33,170 nt of DNA from Paenibacillus phocaeensis (lineage in GTDB: Bacteria > Bacillota > Bacilli > Paenibacillales > Paenibacillaceae), in NCBI RefSeq assembly GCF_900021165.1, contig NZ_FCOQ01000031.1, positions 127,950-161,119 on the forward strand. The letters are read 5' to 3'. The notes beneath the pieces were generated by a model. The model made no database searches. It was given only the letters and a program-made list of their open reading frames with translations, and had not been told where the DNA came from. This document shows, one piece after another, positions 15,072 to 23,178 of this stretch. Every line of letters begins with the position of its first letter. Position 1 is the stretch's first letter. Both the position numbers and the translations under genes were made by a program.

Positions 15072-15786
15072 ACGCTTTCTTCTTATTAACGACAAGCTTA
15101 TATCCGACGCCGCGAATCGAATCGATATGCACCGATTGTGGATCCAGCTCAAGCTTCTTGCGCAGCGAGCTAACATGCACATCCACCGTCCGCTGCCCGC
15201 CGATGTAATCGAATCCCCATACGGCATTCATCAGATCGTCCCGCGTCATCACTACGCCAGGCTTGCGGGCCAAATACAGCAGCACTTCAAACTCCTTGGG
15301 TCTTAACGTGATCGCTTCCCCGTTTAGCGTAACTTCGTATTTCTCCGGGTAAATCGTCAAGGCCCCCAGCGCGATTTGCGAATTCTCCTGCTGGACCGGC
15401 TTATCGCGTTCCTCCTGACCGGTGGAACGGCGGAGAACCGCCGCGACGCGCGCCAGCAGCTCGGCCACGCCAAACGGCTTCGTGATATAGTCGTCAGCGC
15501 CGGATTTGAGGCCTTGTACGACTTCTTCCTCCGCATTTTTGGCGGTCAGGATAATTACGGGCGTCATCACGCCTTCGCTCCGCAGCTTCGACATGATCTC
15601 GAAACCGTTCATACCCGGCAGCATCAAATCGAGCAATATCAAATCAAAATCCTGCTGCAGTGCGGTCTCGTAACCGGTCTGCCCGTGATCCTCTACGACA
15701 ACTTCATACCCTTCGCTCGTCAGGTTGTAAGATAAAAGCCGGGATAACGTCGGTTCATCTTCGATAACCAATAGACGTTGTGTCAT
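15061..15786 (-). CDS. phoP: Phosphate response regulator PhoP (OmpR family)
   Basis: This 241-residue DNA-binding response regulator should be phosphorylated by PhoR under phosphate starvation and activate the Pho regulon. The receiver domain has the acidic pair in VIEDEP (8-12), phospho-acceptor Asp53 in LILLDLMLPG, Thr81 in ILTAKN and Lys103 in ITKPF. The C-terminal winged helix shows LRPKEFEVLLYLA, VDVHVSSLRKKL and IDSIRGVGYKL. I assign PhoP rather than another OmpR member from its pairing with phoR and pst genes and the matching binding sites. The frame continues to 15837, but the ATG at 15786 follows a GGGGGGT tract and gives the standard N terminus. Unusually it lies downstream of phoR and has its own PhoP box. 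Confidence 0.9.
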   Translation of the reverse strand: MTQRLLVIEDEPTLSRLLSYNLTSEGYEVVVEDHGQTGYETALQQDFDLILLDLMLPGMNGFEIMSKLRSEGVMTPVIILTAKNAEEEVVQGLKSGADDYITKPFGVAELLARVAAVLRRSTGQEERDKPVQQENSQIALGALTIYPEKYEVTLNGEAITLRPKEFEVLLYLARKPGVVMTRDDLMNAVWGFDYIGGQRTVDVHVSSLRKKLELDPQSVHIDSIRGVGYKLVVNKKKASIM

Positions 15787-15852
15787 AGTACCCCCCATTT
15801 GTTTGCGGTACAAGTTCATGATCTGAACCAATATCACTTTAATGACAAGCCC

Positions 15853-15895
15853 AGCATATCACGGCATTGTTAACGCGGTGTAAAGTTTCATAAAA
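15853..15895 (-). promoter_or_regulatory. PhoP box and probable promoter of phoP
   Basis: TTTACA (15884-15879) and TTAACA (15873-15868) are 11 bp apart on the minus strand, with a degenerate TTTTAT slot at 15895-15890. A TATGCT -10-like hexamer (15858-15853) follows 9 nt after the last slot, as in the other two PhoP-box promoters. The -10 match is only 4 of 6, so the exact promoter is uncertain, but autoregulation of phoP is known in B. subtilis. Confidence 0.65.
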
Positions 15896-15934
15896 AACAG
15901 TTTACACTCTATTGGTATGTCAACAGCGCCGATC

Positions 15935-17731
15935 TTAATCATCCAGGGTGTGCATCAAGGGGAGCTCCAGAATAAACGTCGTCCCTTCGCCGACTTTGCT
16001 CTCTACGCGAATGGTGCCATGATGCAGCTCCACCAGATGTTTAACGATAGACAAGCCTAGGCCCGTACCGCCGGAGCTGCGGGATCTGGCTTTATCCACC
16101 CGATAGAACCGCTCGAATATCCGCGGCAAATCCTTCTTAGGGATCCCGATCCCCGTGTCGCTAACCGTAAAGCGTACCTTCTCTTCGTCCCCGCCTTCGC
16201 TTACGATCCCTGCCGAAACACGGACCTTTCCGCCTTCCAGGGAATAGCTGATCGCGTTGGACAGCAAATTCATGAAGATTTGCCGCAGCCGATCCTCGTC
16301 CGCTTCAATGAACAGATGCTCGGGAACCTCGTGGGTCATCGAGATCGATTTTTTCCCCGCTGCCGGGAGAAGTACCTCATAAATGCTGTCAAACAGCTCA
16401 TTCAGCTGCACGGGCGCATACTCCAGCGGTACCCGCTTCGATTCAATTTTGGACAGCTCCAGAATATCGCCGATCAGCCGGTTCAACCGATCCCCTTCGT
16501 CATAGATAATCTGCAGGAAGGAACGAGCGGTTTCCTCATCCTTCACTCCGCCGGCCAACAGCGTCTCGGCGAACCCCTTGACCGCTGCGATCGGCGTCTT
16601 CAATTCGTGGGATACATTGGCCACAAATTCGCTGCGAATCCGTTCCAGCTTGCGGATCTCGGTGACGTCCTGCAGCAGGAACAACATCCCGCGGAAATTG
16701 CCGTTATCCTCGAACATCGGCACGCTGTCGAACAGTAGGATTTTCTCTTCGGGATCGTAAACGTTCCGTTCCTCCTGAACCGCTTCCTTGCGGGCAATGC
16801 CTTCTTCCATGAATTTGATGAATTCATAGTTGCGCTTGAGCGCCTGATACGATTTGCCCAGCAACTGCTCGCCCTTCATATGGAGAATTCGTTCCGCCTC
16901 CCGGTTAATCAGGGCGATATGCTCCGTGGCATCCACCATGAGAATGCCGCCGGTCATATTCGCCAGCACGCTCTGCATCAAATCCTCATTATCGCGAATT
17001 CGCTTAAGCTGCTGCTGCAGGCTATCGGCCATCCCGTTGATCGCCAGACCCAGTTGACCGATCTCATCCTTGCGGGCCAGCTTGACCCGGGCGTCGTAAT
17101 CGAACCTGGAGATGCGGTGAGCCACGCGGGTGATTTGCTCCAGCGGTTTGGTCAATCCCGCCGCCACCCGGTAACTCACGAGACCGGCGATGAGAAACAG
17201 GATAAGCATCCCGCCGAACATCCAGGTCCAGCCTTGAACCAGACCTTTCTCCACGGCGGCCAAACTCATGGAAAGACGGATGTATCCGTCAAACCCTCCT
17301 GAAGTCACGCGATCGGCAACGTACAACATATTCTCGCCGATGGTGTCGCTATAACGGATCGCGCTGCCGAGATCCCCGCCGGCCGCGGATTCGATTTCCT
17401 GCCGGTGGGCGTGGTTATCCATTCGCTCCGGATCGGATTCAGAGTCGCCAACGACGATTCCGTCCAGTGTGATGAACGTAACCCGGGAATCGGTCAACTC
17501 CGCTAGCTGTTTGGCCTCCCGTTCGTAATAAGCGTTCGCCTCGGAATTCCCGTCCACAGGCATGAAATCAAACGTCGCTTCCAGCAGATTAATTTCCCGG
17601 GCCATATTTTCCTCCAGTGCCCGGATATGCGAGTTTTTAAACATCTGGGCCATCGTGAAGCCGGCGGCAATCATCGAAATGCCAAGCAGAATCATCAAGA
17701 TCAAGGTCAGACGAGAACGGAAGGTTTTCAT
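15935..17731 (-). CDS. phoR: Phosphate sensor histidine kinase PhoR
   Basis: This 598-residue membrane kinase has a first span at about 8-30, an extracytoplasmic domain to about 168, and a second span at about 169-190. A HAMP domain (about 190-243), a PAS domain (about 250-360), the phospho-acceptor His375 in NVSHELKTP, and the ATPase domain follow, with the N box (RQIFMNLLSNAISYS), DTGIGIP (525-531) and GTGLGLS (555-561). The order and length match PhoR of B. subtilis. The ATG at 17731 comes 2 nt after the fumarase stop; the ribosome binding site is weak (AAGGAACCGG, rather far), so translation may be coupled to fumarase. Its partner phoP lies downstream with its own promoter. Confidence 0.93.
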   Translation of the reverse strand: MKTFRSRLTLILMILLGISMIAAGFTMAQMFKNSHIRALEENMAREINLLEATFDFMPVDGNSEANAYYEREAKQLAELTDSRVTFITLDGIVVGDSESDPERMDNHAHRQEIESAAGGDLGSAIRYSDTIGENMLYVADRVTSGGFDGYIRLSMSLAAVEKGLVQGWTWMFGGMLILFLIAGLVSYRVAAGLTKPLEQITRVAHRISRFDYDARVKLARKDEIGQLGLAINGMADSLQQQLKRIRDNEDLMQSVLANMTGGILMVDATEHIALINREAERILHMKGEQLLGKSYQALKRNYEFIKFMEEGIARKEAVQEERNVYDPEEKILLFDSVPMFEDNGNFRGMLFLLQDVTEIRKLERIRSEFVANVSHELKTPIAAVKGFAETLLAGGVKDEETARSFLQIIYDEGDRLNRLIGDILELSKIESKRVPLEYAPVQLNELFDSIYEVLLPAAGKKSISMTHEVPEHLFIEADEDRLRQIFMNLLSNAISYSLEGGKVRVSAGIVSEGGDEEKVRFTVSDTGIGIPKKDLPRIFERFYRVDKARSRSSGGTGLGLSIVKHLVELHHGTIRVESKVGEGTTFILELPLMHTLDD

Positions 17732-17733
17732 GT

Positions 17734-19287
17734 TTATTTGAACACCGGTTCCTTAAAAGCGGCCAGTTTCATCAGCGAATCCTTCTCCACGCCCTCATGC
17801 AAGCTGTCTCCATGCGAATCCATCGTGACGATCGCCGCAAACCCCTCGACCTCCAGATGCCACATCGCTTCCGGAACGCCAAACTCCATGAAATCAACGC
17901 CGTTTACCTTCTTGATGCATTCCGCATAATACTGCGCCGCCCCGCCGATCGCATTCAAATACACGCCGCCGTGCTCCTTCAAGGCTGCCAGCGTCTTAGG
18001 CCCCATTCCGCCCTTGCCGATCACCGCGCGGATGCCGAATTTCTTCATGATATCCCCTTGGTACGGTTCCTCGCGAATGCTGGTTGTTGGTCCGGCCGCC
18101 TTGACATGCCAGCCTTCATCGTCCTTCAGCATCACCGGTCCGCAGTGATAAATGACCGCTCCATTCAAATCCAGAGGGGCGTCATGATCCATCAAATATT
18201 TGTGAAGAGCATCGCGTCCGGTATGCATCTCCCCGTGGATGACCACGACATCGCCCACCCGCAAGCTGCGGATTTGCTCTTCTGTCACCGGGGTATGCAG
18301 CATGATCTCCCGCCGGGCCGGAGCTTGCGATTCCTCGGAGGCCGCCCCCGTTTCGATTGCTTCTTCCAGCTCCTCTACCGGCACCTCGCTGCCGCGTTCA
18401 TACAGCCATTCGCGAATCGCCCCGGTTGCCGGATCGATCTCCACGCCCTGGCGGCGGAACGCCCAGCAGTTATACGCAACCGATACGAAGAAGCTGGCGG
18501 GAAGCCGATTGATCGCTCCTATTTTACAGCCCAGCAAGGTCACTTCTCCGCCGAACCCCATCGTGCCGATCCCCAGTTGATTGGCCGTTTCCAGAATATA
18601 TCGTTCAAGCCGGTCCAGATCCGGATTCGGATTCACATCATCAAGCGGGCGGAACAGCTGTTGCTTGGCCAGCTCATACCCTGTGGTACGGTCGCCGCCG
18701 ATGCCAACGCCAAGGAATCCTGCGCTGCAGCCCTGCCCTTGCGCCTGGTAGACGGCATGCAGGATACATTTGCGGATCCCGTCGAGGTCCCGCCCCGCCC
18801 GGCCTAGCCCTTCCAGCTCCGTCGGCAGGCTGTATTGGATATTTTTATTCTCGCAACCGCCGCCTTTTAGAATTAAACGGATATCGATTCCGTCTTGCTC
18901 CCATTGTTCAAAATGAATCACCGGTGTACCCGGGCCCAAATTATCCCCGCTGTTTGCTCCCGTTAACGAGTCCACGGAATTCGAGCGCAGCTTGCCTTCC
19001 TTGGTCGCCCGCTTCACTGCGGCGTAAATCGCCTTCTTCATCTCGATCTGGTTCGCACCTACCGGCGTATGCACGATAAAGGTCAACATGCCGGTATCCT
19101 GGCAGATTGGAGAAACCTGCTCCTCCGCCATACGGATGTTCTGCGCGATGGTCGACATAGCCAAGCCGGCTCGTGTTGCCCGGTTTTCCAGGGCTCGCCC
19201 CCGATTCACCGCACGTCGTACGTCCCCCGGCAATTTTGTAGAAGCTTCCACAATCAATTCGTATACGCTTTCTTCAAATTGGTGCAT
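17734..19287 (-). CDS. Class I (iron-sulfur) fumarate hydratase
   Basis: This 517-residue protein fuses the alpha-type domain (about 1-330) and beta-type domain (about 335-517) of class I fumarases, which interconvert fumarate and malate with an oxygen-sensitive 4Fe-4S cluster. Likely cluster ligands are Cys62 (ICQDTG), Cys187 (QGCSAG) and Cys274 (YNCWAF), by analogy with the family. KGGGCENKN (141-149) and the beta-domain IHGEMHTGRDALHKYL and GKGGMG motifs bind substrate. The open frame reaches 19368, but the ATG at 19287 has a GAGAGGGGA site. Tartrate dehydratases share this fold, so substrate specificity is inferred. It is followed directly by phoR, likely in one transcript. Confidence 0.9.
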   Translation of the reverse strand: MHQFEESVYELIVEASTKLPGDVRRAVNRGRALENRATRAGLAMSTIAQNIRMAEEQVSPICQDTGMLTFIVHTPVGANQIEMKKAIYAAVKRATKEGKLRSNSVDSLTGANSGDNLGPGTPVIHFEQWEQDGIDIRLILKGGGCENKNIQYSLPTELEGLGRAGRDLDGIRKCILHAVYQAQGQGCSAGFLGVGIGGDRTTGYELAKQQLFRPLDDVNPNPDLDRLERYILETANQLGIGTMGFGGEVTLLGCKIGAINRLPASFFVSVAYNCWAFRRQGVEIDPATGAIREWLYERGSEVPVEELEEAIETGAASEESQAPARREIMLHTPVTEEQIRSLRVGDVVVIHGEMHTGRDALHKYLMDHDAPLDLNGAVIYHCGPVMLKDDEGWHVKAAGPTTSIREEPYQGDIMKKFGIRAVIGKGGMGPKTLAALKEHGGVYLNAIGGAAQYYAECIKKVNGVDFMEFGVPEAMWHLEVEGFAAIVTMDSHGDSLHEGVEKDSLMKLAAFKEPVFK

Positions 19288-19462
19288 GATCCGAGAATCC
19301 CCTCTCTCTGTCATCTTGTTTAACCTTTGAGCCCAAAAAAAGCAAAGCCTTGTCGCCTCATTAGCCATATCGCATTCTTCAGACTTATAATAACATAAGA
19401 ACTAGTTTCGGTTGACATTTTCTGTCCAAAATCCACTCTATATGAAGCGAGGTTTATCATTG

Positions 19463-20083
19463 ATGAGCTACCATTTTCCTGCTTATCTGTACCGCCTGCG
19501 CTCGATCCGCCGCTGGAGCCTGATGCGCAGCACCGCTGCGGAAAATGTGGCCGAGCATTCGTTTCACGTTGCGCTGCTGGCCCATCTGCTGTGCGAAATT
19601 GGAAACGCTAAATACGAGCGCCGGTTGAACGCCGAACGCGCGGCAACGCTGGCTCTGTTCCACGACGCGACCGAAGTGTTCACGGGCGACATCCCTACGC
19701 CGGTCAAGCATCATAATCCGCGGCTGCTGTCCAGCTTCCGGGAAATGGAGGCGATCGCCGCAGAACGCCTGCTCTCCATGGTTCCGCCAGACCTTGAAGA
19801 CGCGTATGCCCCGCTGCTCTCGCCCGGCCAAACTGCGGATTCGCCCGAGGACACCGCATTGAGGGTGTATGTTAAAGCCGCGGACAGCCTGGACGCCTAC
19901 TTGAAATGCGCCTGGGAGCTCACCTCCGGCAACCGTGAATTTGCCGTTGCGAAGACGCAGCTCCTGGACAAATTGCAGCGGCTGCAACTTCCGGAGGTCG
20001 ACTATTTTTTGGAACACCTGGCCCCAAGCTTTGAAATGACGCTGGATGAATTGTCCGAGTCGGAGCGCATAGAAGACAGATAG
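19463..20083 (+). CDS. YfbR-like 5'-deoxynucleotidase (HD domain)
   Basis: This 206-residue protein closely follows the E. coli YfbR pattern. YfbR is a metal-dependent phosphohydrolase that removes phosphate from deoxynucleoside 5'-monophosphates. Visible are RRWSLMRSTAAENVAEHSFHVA (the first metal-ligand His in AEHS), LALFHDATEVFTGDIPTPVK with the HD pair, and VKAADSLDAYLKC with the last Asp ligand. The end also matches (VDYFLEHLAPSFEMTLDEL). I start at the ATG at 19463, with a GCGAGG site about 10 bases upstream; the frame can be extended to a TTG at 19412, which is less likely. It is divergent from fumarase and convergent with the SDR gene. Confidence 0.9.
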   Translation: MSYHFPAYLYRLRSIRRWSLMRSTAAENVAEHSFHVALLAHLLCEIGNAKYERRLNAERAATLALFHDATEVFTGDIPTPVKHHNPRLLSSFREMEAIAAERLLSMVPPDLEDAYAPLLSPGQTADSPEDTALRVYVKAADSLDAYLKCAWELTSGNREFAVAKTQLLDKLQRLQLPEVDYFLEHLAPSFEMTLDELSESERIEDR

Positions 20084-20100
20084 AGAGTTATTTGAAACAG

Positions 20101-20143
20101 AGAACCCCCAGTTCGCCCGGCACCGCCGGAAACTGGGGGTTCT
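20101..20143. terminator. Hairpin between the HD nucleotidase and SDR genes
   Basis: AGAACCCCCAGTT (20101-20113) pairs perfectly with its complement at 20131-20143, with a small CCGG pairing in the loop. There is only a weak T tract on either side. Its place between convergent genes suggests a bidirectional terminator. Confidence 0.65.
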
Positions 20144-20180
20144 ACGATTTTCGGGGCGGATCCCGCTGCGGCTCCTCATG

Positions 20181-21050
20181 CTAGCCGTTCACAATCTCTC
20201 CGCCGTTGATATGCAAGACCTGACCGCTCATATAAGACGAGTCATCGGAGGCGAGGAACACGTAAGCCGGGGCCAGCTCCTCCGGTTGGCCGGGACGCTG
20301 CATCGGCGTCGTTCCTCCGAATTCGGACACCTGCTTCTCATTGAACGTTGACGGGATCAGCGGTGTCCAAATCGGCCCCGGCGCTACGGCATTCACCCGA
20401 ATGCCCTTGCTCCCGACAATGTTCATCGACAACGCCCGGGTGAAGCTGACGATAGCCCCTTTCGTCGCCGAATAATCGATCAGCTGCGGGTTGCCCTTAT
20501 AGGCCGTCACCGAGGCTGTATTGATAATCGCGCTGCCTTGGCGCAAATGCGGCATCGCAGCTTGGGTCAAATAAAACATAGAGAAGAGATTGGTCCGAAA
20601 CGTCTTCTCCAGCTGAGCTGCCGTAATCGCTGTTATATCCGGCTGCGGATGCTGTTCCGCCGCATTGTTAACCAGAATATCCAGACGCCCCAGCTCCTGC
20701 ACGGTCTGCTGTACCGCCTGCCCGGCAAACGCCTCGTCGCCGACATCGCCTGCGATTAGCAAGCATTTGCGCCCTTCCTGCTCCACCTCCTGCCGGGTCA
20801 CCTTCGCATCGTCGTGCTCGTTCAAGTATACGATCGCTACATCGGCCCCTTCCTTCGCGTAGGCTACGGCTACAGCACGTCCGATGCCGCTGTCCCCGCC
20901 GGTGATGAGCGCTACCTTGCCCGTCAGCTTGCCGGCCGCCTTGTAATCTCCTTCATAGACCGGGCGCGGATGCATCTCTGCTTCGACGCCGGGTTGATGG
21001 TTTTGATGCTGGGGCGGCAAGGTTTGCTTCGCTTGTCCATTTCCTGCCAT
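20181..21050 (-). CDS. SDR-family oxidoreductase, YghA/YhxC-like
   Basis: This 289-residue NAD(P)-dependent short-chain dehydrogenase has the nucleotide-binding TGGDSGIG (50-57), NNAAEQ (128-133) and the catalytic Ser180, Tyr193 and Lys197 (YSATK). The final VLHINGGEIVNG is typical. An N-terminal extension of about 40 residues rich in Gln, Pro and His (PPQHQNHQPG, EMHPRPVYEG) marks the subgroup that includes E. coli YghA and several Bacillus general-stress SDRs. The substrate is unknown; automatic names such as glucose 1-dehydrogenase are often applied but are not supported here. A good AAGGAGG site precedes the ATG. I did not find a convincing SigB promoter. Confidence 0.9.
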   Translation of the reverse strand: MAGNGQAKQTLPPQHQNHQPGVEAEMHPRPVYEGDYKAAGKLTGKVALITGGDSGIGRAVAVAYAKEGADVAIVYLNEHDDAKVTRQEVEQEGRKCLLIAGDVGDEAFAGQAVQQTVQELGRLDILVNNAAEQHPQPDITAITAAQLEKTFRTNLFSMFYLTQAAMPHLRQGSAIINTASVTAYKGNPQLIDYSATKGAIVSFTRALSMNIVGSKGIRVNAVAPGPIWTPLIPSTFNEKQVSEFGGTTPMQRPGQPEELAPAYVFLASDDSSYMSGQVLHINGGEIVNG

Positions 21051-21137
21051 GGCTGATCCTCCTTAGGGTGATCGTGGAATGAGAGTGAAATATCCTCATT
21101 GTTTTCTCCCCTATTAGGATAGCCCGGCTGACCCAGC

Positions 21138-22040
21138 TTATCCCTTATTCGCCCATTGCTCCCAATGTATCCCGAAGCGGTCGAAAAACCACTGCTCGTC
21201 ATGCTTGCGAAGCAAGGCGTATTTCGCTCTCCGTGCCGCGGTCCATTCACTTAACTTCGCTTCATTCACCGGCTCGCCCTGATACTCGCGCCGAACTTGT
21301 TCGCGGCAGGCGGATACCCCTTCCTCGCTGAAATGCAAATAAGCCAAGGTCATCAAGTCCGCGCCCCACTGTTCCCTACTGTTATCACAAGGGAAATTCT
21401 GCCGGAACACCTGAGTCAAGGTCACTTCCGGAACATAGCGGCAGATTCCGCCCTGCAGCCACAATCTTAAGGAAAATTCCGCCGTCTCCAGGTCCTTGCC
21501 GATCAAGCCGTCTTCCATCCCTCCCATAGCCTGAAACGCATCGCGCCGGACCGCAAAGCATTCCCAGGACAACCACGGGATTTCATTCTGACCGGCTCCC
21601 CGTACCGGGTAGGCGCGCACCGAGCGAACCAACCCGCCGACTTCCTTTGCCACTGGGGCAGGGGAGTGTTCACTCTTGGCAAAAGCAGGCGACACACCGT
21701 CGGCTTGTCCCTGCATAAGCGGCTCCAGCAGTTGCTCCATCCATCCGTCATCATAATATAAATGAGTTTCGCAGAAGATCAAATAATGGCCGCTGGCATG
21801 TGCAGCGCCAATATTGCGGGCCGATATCCCCGGCTCGCCCTTGACCCGTTTAAGAGGCCGATCAAACCGATAATTCATCAAAAAATCACAGCATCCGTCT
21901 ATAGAGCCTTCATCTACGATAATGACTTCATAGGGAAATGTCGTGTGCGACACTTTCAGCGATTCCATCGTAGTGTACAGATCGATTCCGTTGTTCTTAA
22001 CCGTAATGATGATTGAAACTGAAGTAGATTCGGAAAGCAT
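21138..22040 (-). CDS. Family 2 glycosyltransferase
   Basis: This 300-residue GT-A fold protein begins SVSIIITVKNNGIDLYTTMESL, with the sugar-nucleotide aspartate region IIVDEGSIDG (41-49). Where most GT2 enzymes have DxD this one reads FCETH (89-93), then YYDDGW at 96-101. The central ECFAVRRDAFQAMGGMEDGL and KDLETAEFSLRLWLQGG correspond to the acceptor-side ED-type motif of polypeptide GalNAc-transferase-like GT2 members. No membrane span is seen. The acceptor is unknown and there are no other glycan genes nearby. The ATG has an AAGGAGA site and a good upstream promoter. It is divergent from an XRE regulator gene, which may control it. Confidence 0.85.
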   Translation of the reverse strand: MLSESTSVSIIITVKNNGIDLYTTMESLKVSHTTFPYEVIIVDEGSIDGCCDFLMNYRFDRPLKRVKGEPGISARNIGAAHASGHYLIFCETHLYYDDGWMEQLLEPLMQGQADGVSPAFAKSEHSPAPVAKEVGGLVRSVRAYPVRGAGQNEIPWLSWECFAVRRDAFQAMGGMEDGLIGKDLETAEFSLRLWLQGGICRYVPEVTLTQVFRQNFPCDNSREQWGADLMTLAYLHFSEEGVSACREQVRREYQGEPVNEAKLSEWTAARRAKYALLRKHDEQWFFDRFGIHWEQWANKG

Positions 22041-22063
22041 ACATGATCTCCTTAAAATTGGTT

Positions 22064-22092
22064 ATTATAAACAATTGAACCATTTCAGTAAA
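22064..22092 (-). promoter_or_regulatory. SigA-like promoter of the glycosyltransferase gene
   Basis: A perfect TATAAT (22069-22064 on the minus strand) lies 17 bp from TTTACT (22092-22087), a 4 of 6 match to the -35. The -35 lies inside the first TTTCAGTAAAT repeat. Confidence 0.6.
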
Positions 22093-22134
22093 TCCTATGA
22101 TACCATAATAACCCAATTCGTACTTTCAGTAAAT
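22083..22134. repeat. Direct repeats between the GT and XRE genes, possible operator
   Basis: TTTCAGTAAAT occurs at 22083-22093 and again at 22124-22134, 41 bp apart (about four helical turns). The related GTAAATACA occurs at 22129-22137 and 22183-22191, the last next to the XRE ribosome binding site. Repeats at a divergent promoter next to a regulator gene suggest an operator. Confidence 0.45.
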
Positions 22135-22202
22135 ACAAACAAAACCTGTAGTTTATTATCTTTCCTCCGGGTTCTCACTAAGGTAAATACAGGAGGGGTG
22201 TT

Positions 22203-22556
22203 ATGGATTACGAGGCATTGGGGAAAAGGCTGCGTCAAGAACGGCATAAAATGCACTTGACCCAGGAAAAACTCGCCGAACGCATCGAAGTTTCGGACGC
22301 ATACATAGGACAAATCGAACGGGGAGAGCGCAGCTTGTCCCTGGAAACACTCGTCAAACTGGCGAATCAATTGGGCGTGACCGTTGATTATTTGCTCCAC
22401 GACTCGATTGAGATCAGCGAAGATCATTTTATGGAGCAGATCCAACAGATCATGATGAATCGATCGCCGAAAGAAAAACAACTGGCGCTCGATATTTTGA
22501 AATTAATGTTTACCCACCTGGATGAATTAAAGAAAGAGGACTCAAATCCTTCCTAG
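22203..22556 (+). CDS. XRE-family transcriptional regulator
   Basis: This 117-residue DNA-binding protein has a Cro/C1-type helix-turn-helix at about residues 6-62: LGKRLRQERHKMHLTQEKLAERI, then VSDAYIGQIERGERSLSLETLVKLANQLGVTVDYLL. The C-terminal 50 residues (SPKEKQLALDILKLMF and following) are helical and may mediate dimerisation or bind a signal. It resembles the many small XRE regulators of Bacillales; no specific name is justified. The ATG has an AGGAGGGG site 5 bases upstream. It is divergent from the glycosyltransferase gene and shares a repeat-bearing control region with it. A perfect hairpin terminator follows. Confidence 0.92.
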   Translation: MDYEALGKRLRQERHKMHLTQEKLAERIEVSDAYIGQIERGERSLSLETLVKLANQLGVTVDYLLHDSIEISEDHFMEQIQQIMMNRSPKEKQLALDILKLMFTHLDELKKEDSNPS

Positions 22557-22589
22557 CAAGGCGCCAGCGCCGATTCCCGGCGCAGCAAC

Positions 22590-22629
22590 AAAGAAAGCCT
22601 GCCGGCTTACTCGCCGGCAGGCTTTCTTT
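22590..22629. terminator. Strong bidirectional terminator after the XRE gene
   Basis: A perfect 17-bp stem (22590-22606 with 22613-22629) has a six-base loop. The outer AAAGAAAG/CTTTCTTT part supplies T-rich ends in both directions. It lies between the convergent XRE and membrane-protein genes. Confidence 0.9.
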
Positions 22630-22646
22630 GGGATGCATAGCTCCGA

Positions 22647-23078
22647 TTAGATAATGGTGCTGAACACCATAAAGAACGAAATCAGCAATACCGTCACCGA
22701 TAACAGGGCGCTTAACGTCCGAAGCTTCCCTTCCTCCGCCGTTACGGTTTTGTTCTGGCGAATCCCTTCCTGTGCCAAACGGAGCGGTTTCGCCAGGATG
22801 CCGCTAAACGCACCAATCGCCAAAAACAAGATGACAATGAGGATCATCCAAGGCACGGAGTAATCGCCTTGACCGATCAGATAGCCCCCCGTCAGCAGTT
22901 GGACGATCAGCCCGATTTGGGCGAATCGGTTCAGCGAGATTACGGCCGATACCGTTCCTTCCTGGGCTGCCAGCGACAACTTGCCGATCCGGCCAAGCAC
23001 AAACGGAAGAACCAGATAGAAGCCGAGTGCCAACGCGCCAATAATATGTAGGAATAACATGACTTGATACATTAACAT
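22647..23078 (-). CDS. Small integral membrane protein of unknown function
   Basis: This 143-residue protein has four hydrophobic segments: about 4-25, 50-67, 75-95 and 121-143. The first contains a histidine in LFLHIIGALALGFYL. The layout is like small CopD/DUF2269-type membrane proteins, where helix histidines can bind haem or metal, but the similarity is only in layout and I do not assign a function. Several starts are possible (GTG at 23084, ATG at 23078 and 23072); the ATG at 23078 is chosen because GGAAAGGG lies 5 bases upstream. It is monocistronic, convergent with the XRE gene. Confidence 0.75.
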   Translation of the reverse strand: MLMYQVMLFLHIIGALALGFYLVLPFVLGRIGKLSLAAQEGTVSAVISLNRFAQIGLIVQLLTGGYLIGQGDYSVPWMILIVILFLAIGAFSGILAKPLRLAQEGIRQNKTVTAEEGKLRTLSALLSVTVLLISFFMVFSTII

Positions 23079-23178
23079 AACCACCCTTTCCGCGTCAATT
23101 ACATTTATTATAATCTATTCTCACTTTGGATGGAAATAAAAGAAATGTCTGATCAGGGCGGGCCTAAGTAAAGCAACT

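Noticed and set aside
17797..18807. Plus-strand open frame of 336 codons
   Set aside because: It is antisense to the class I fumarase gene.
19412..19444. SigA promoter TTGACA...TATATG before the HD gene
   Set aside because: The spacing is 21 bp, too long for a normal SigA promoter, and no better -10 lies at 16-18 bp.
21051..21137. SigB promoter for the SDR gene
   Set aside because: A partial GGGGA element exists, but no GTTT-type -35 at the proper spacing.
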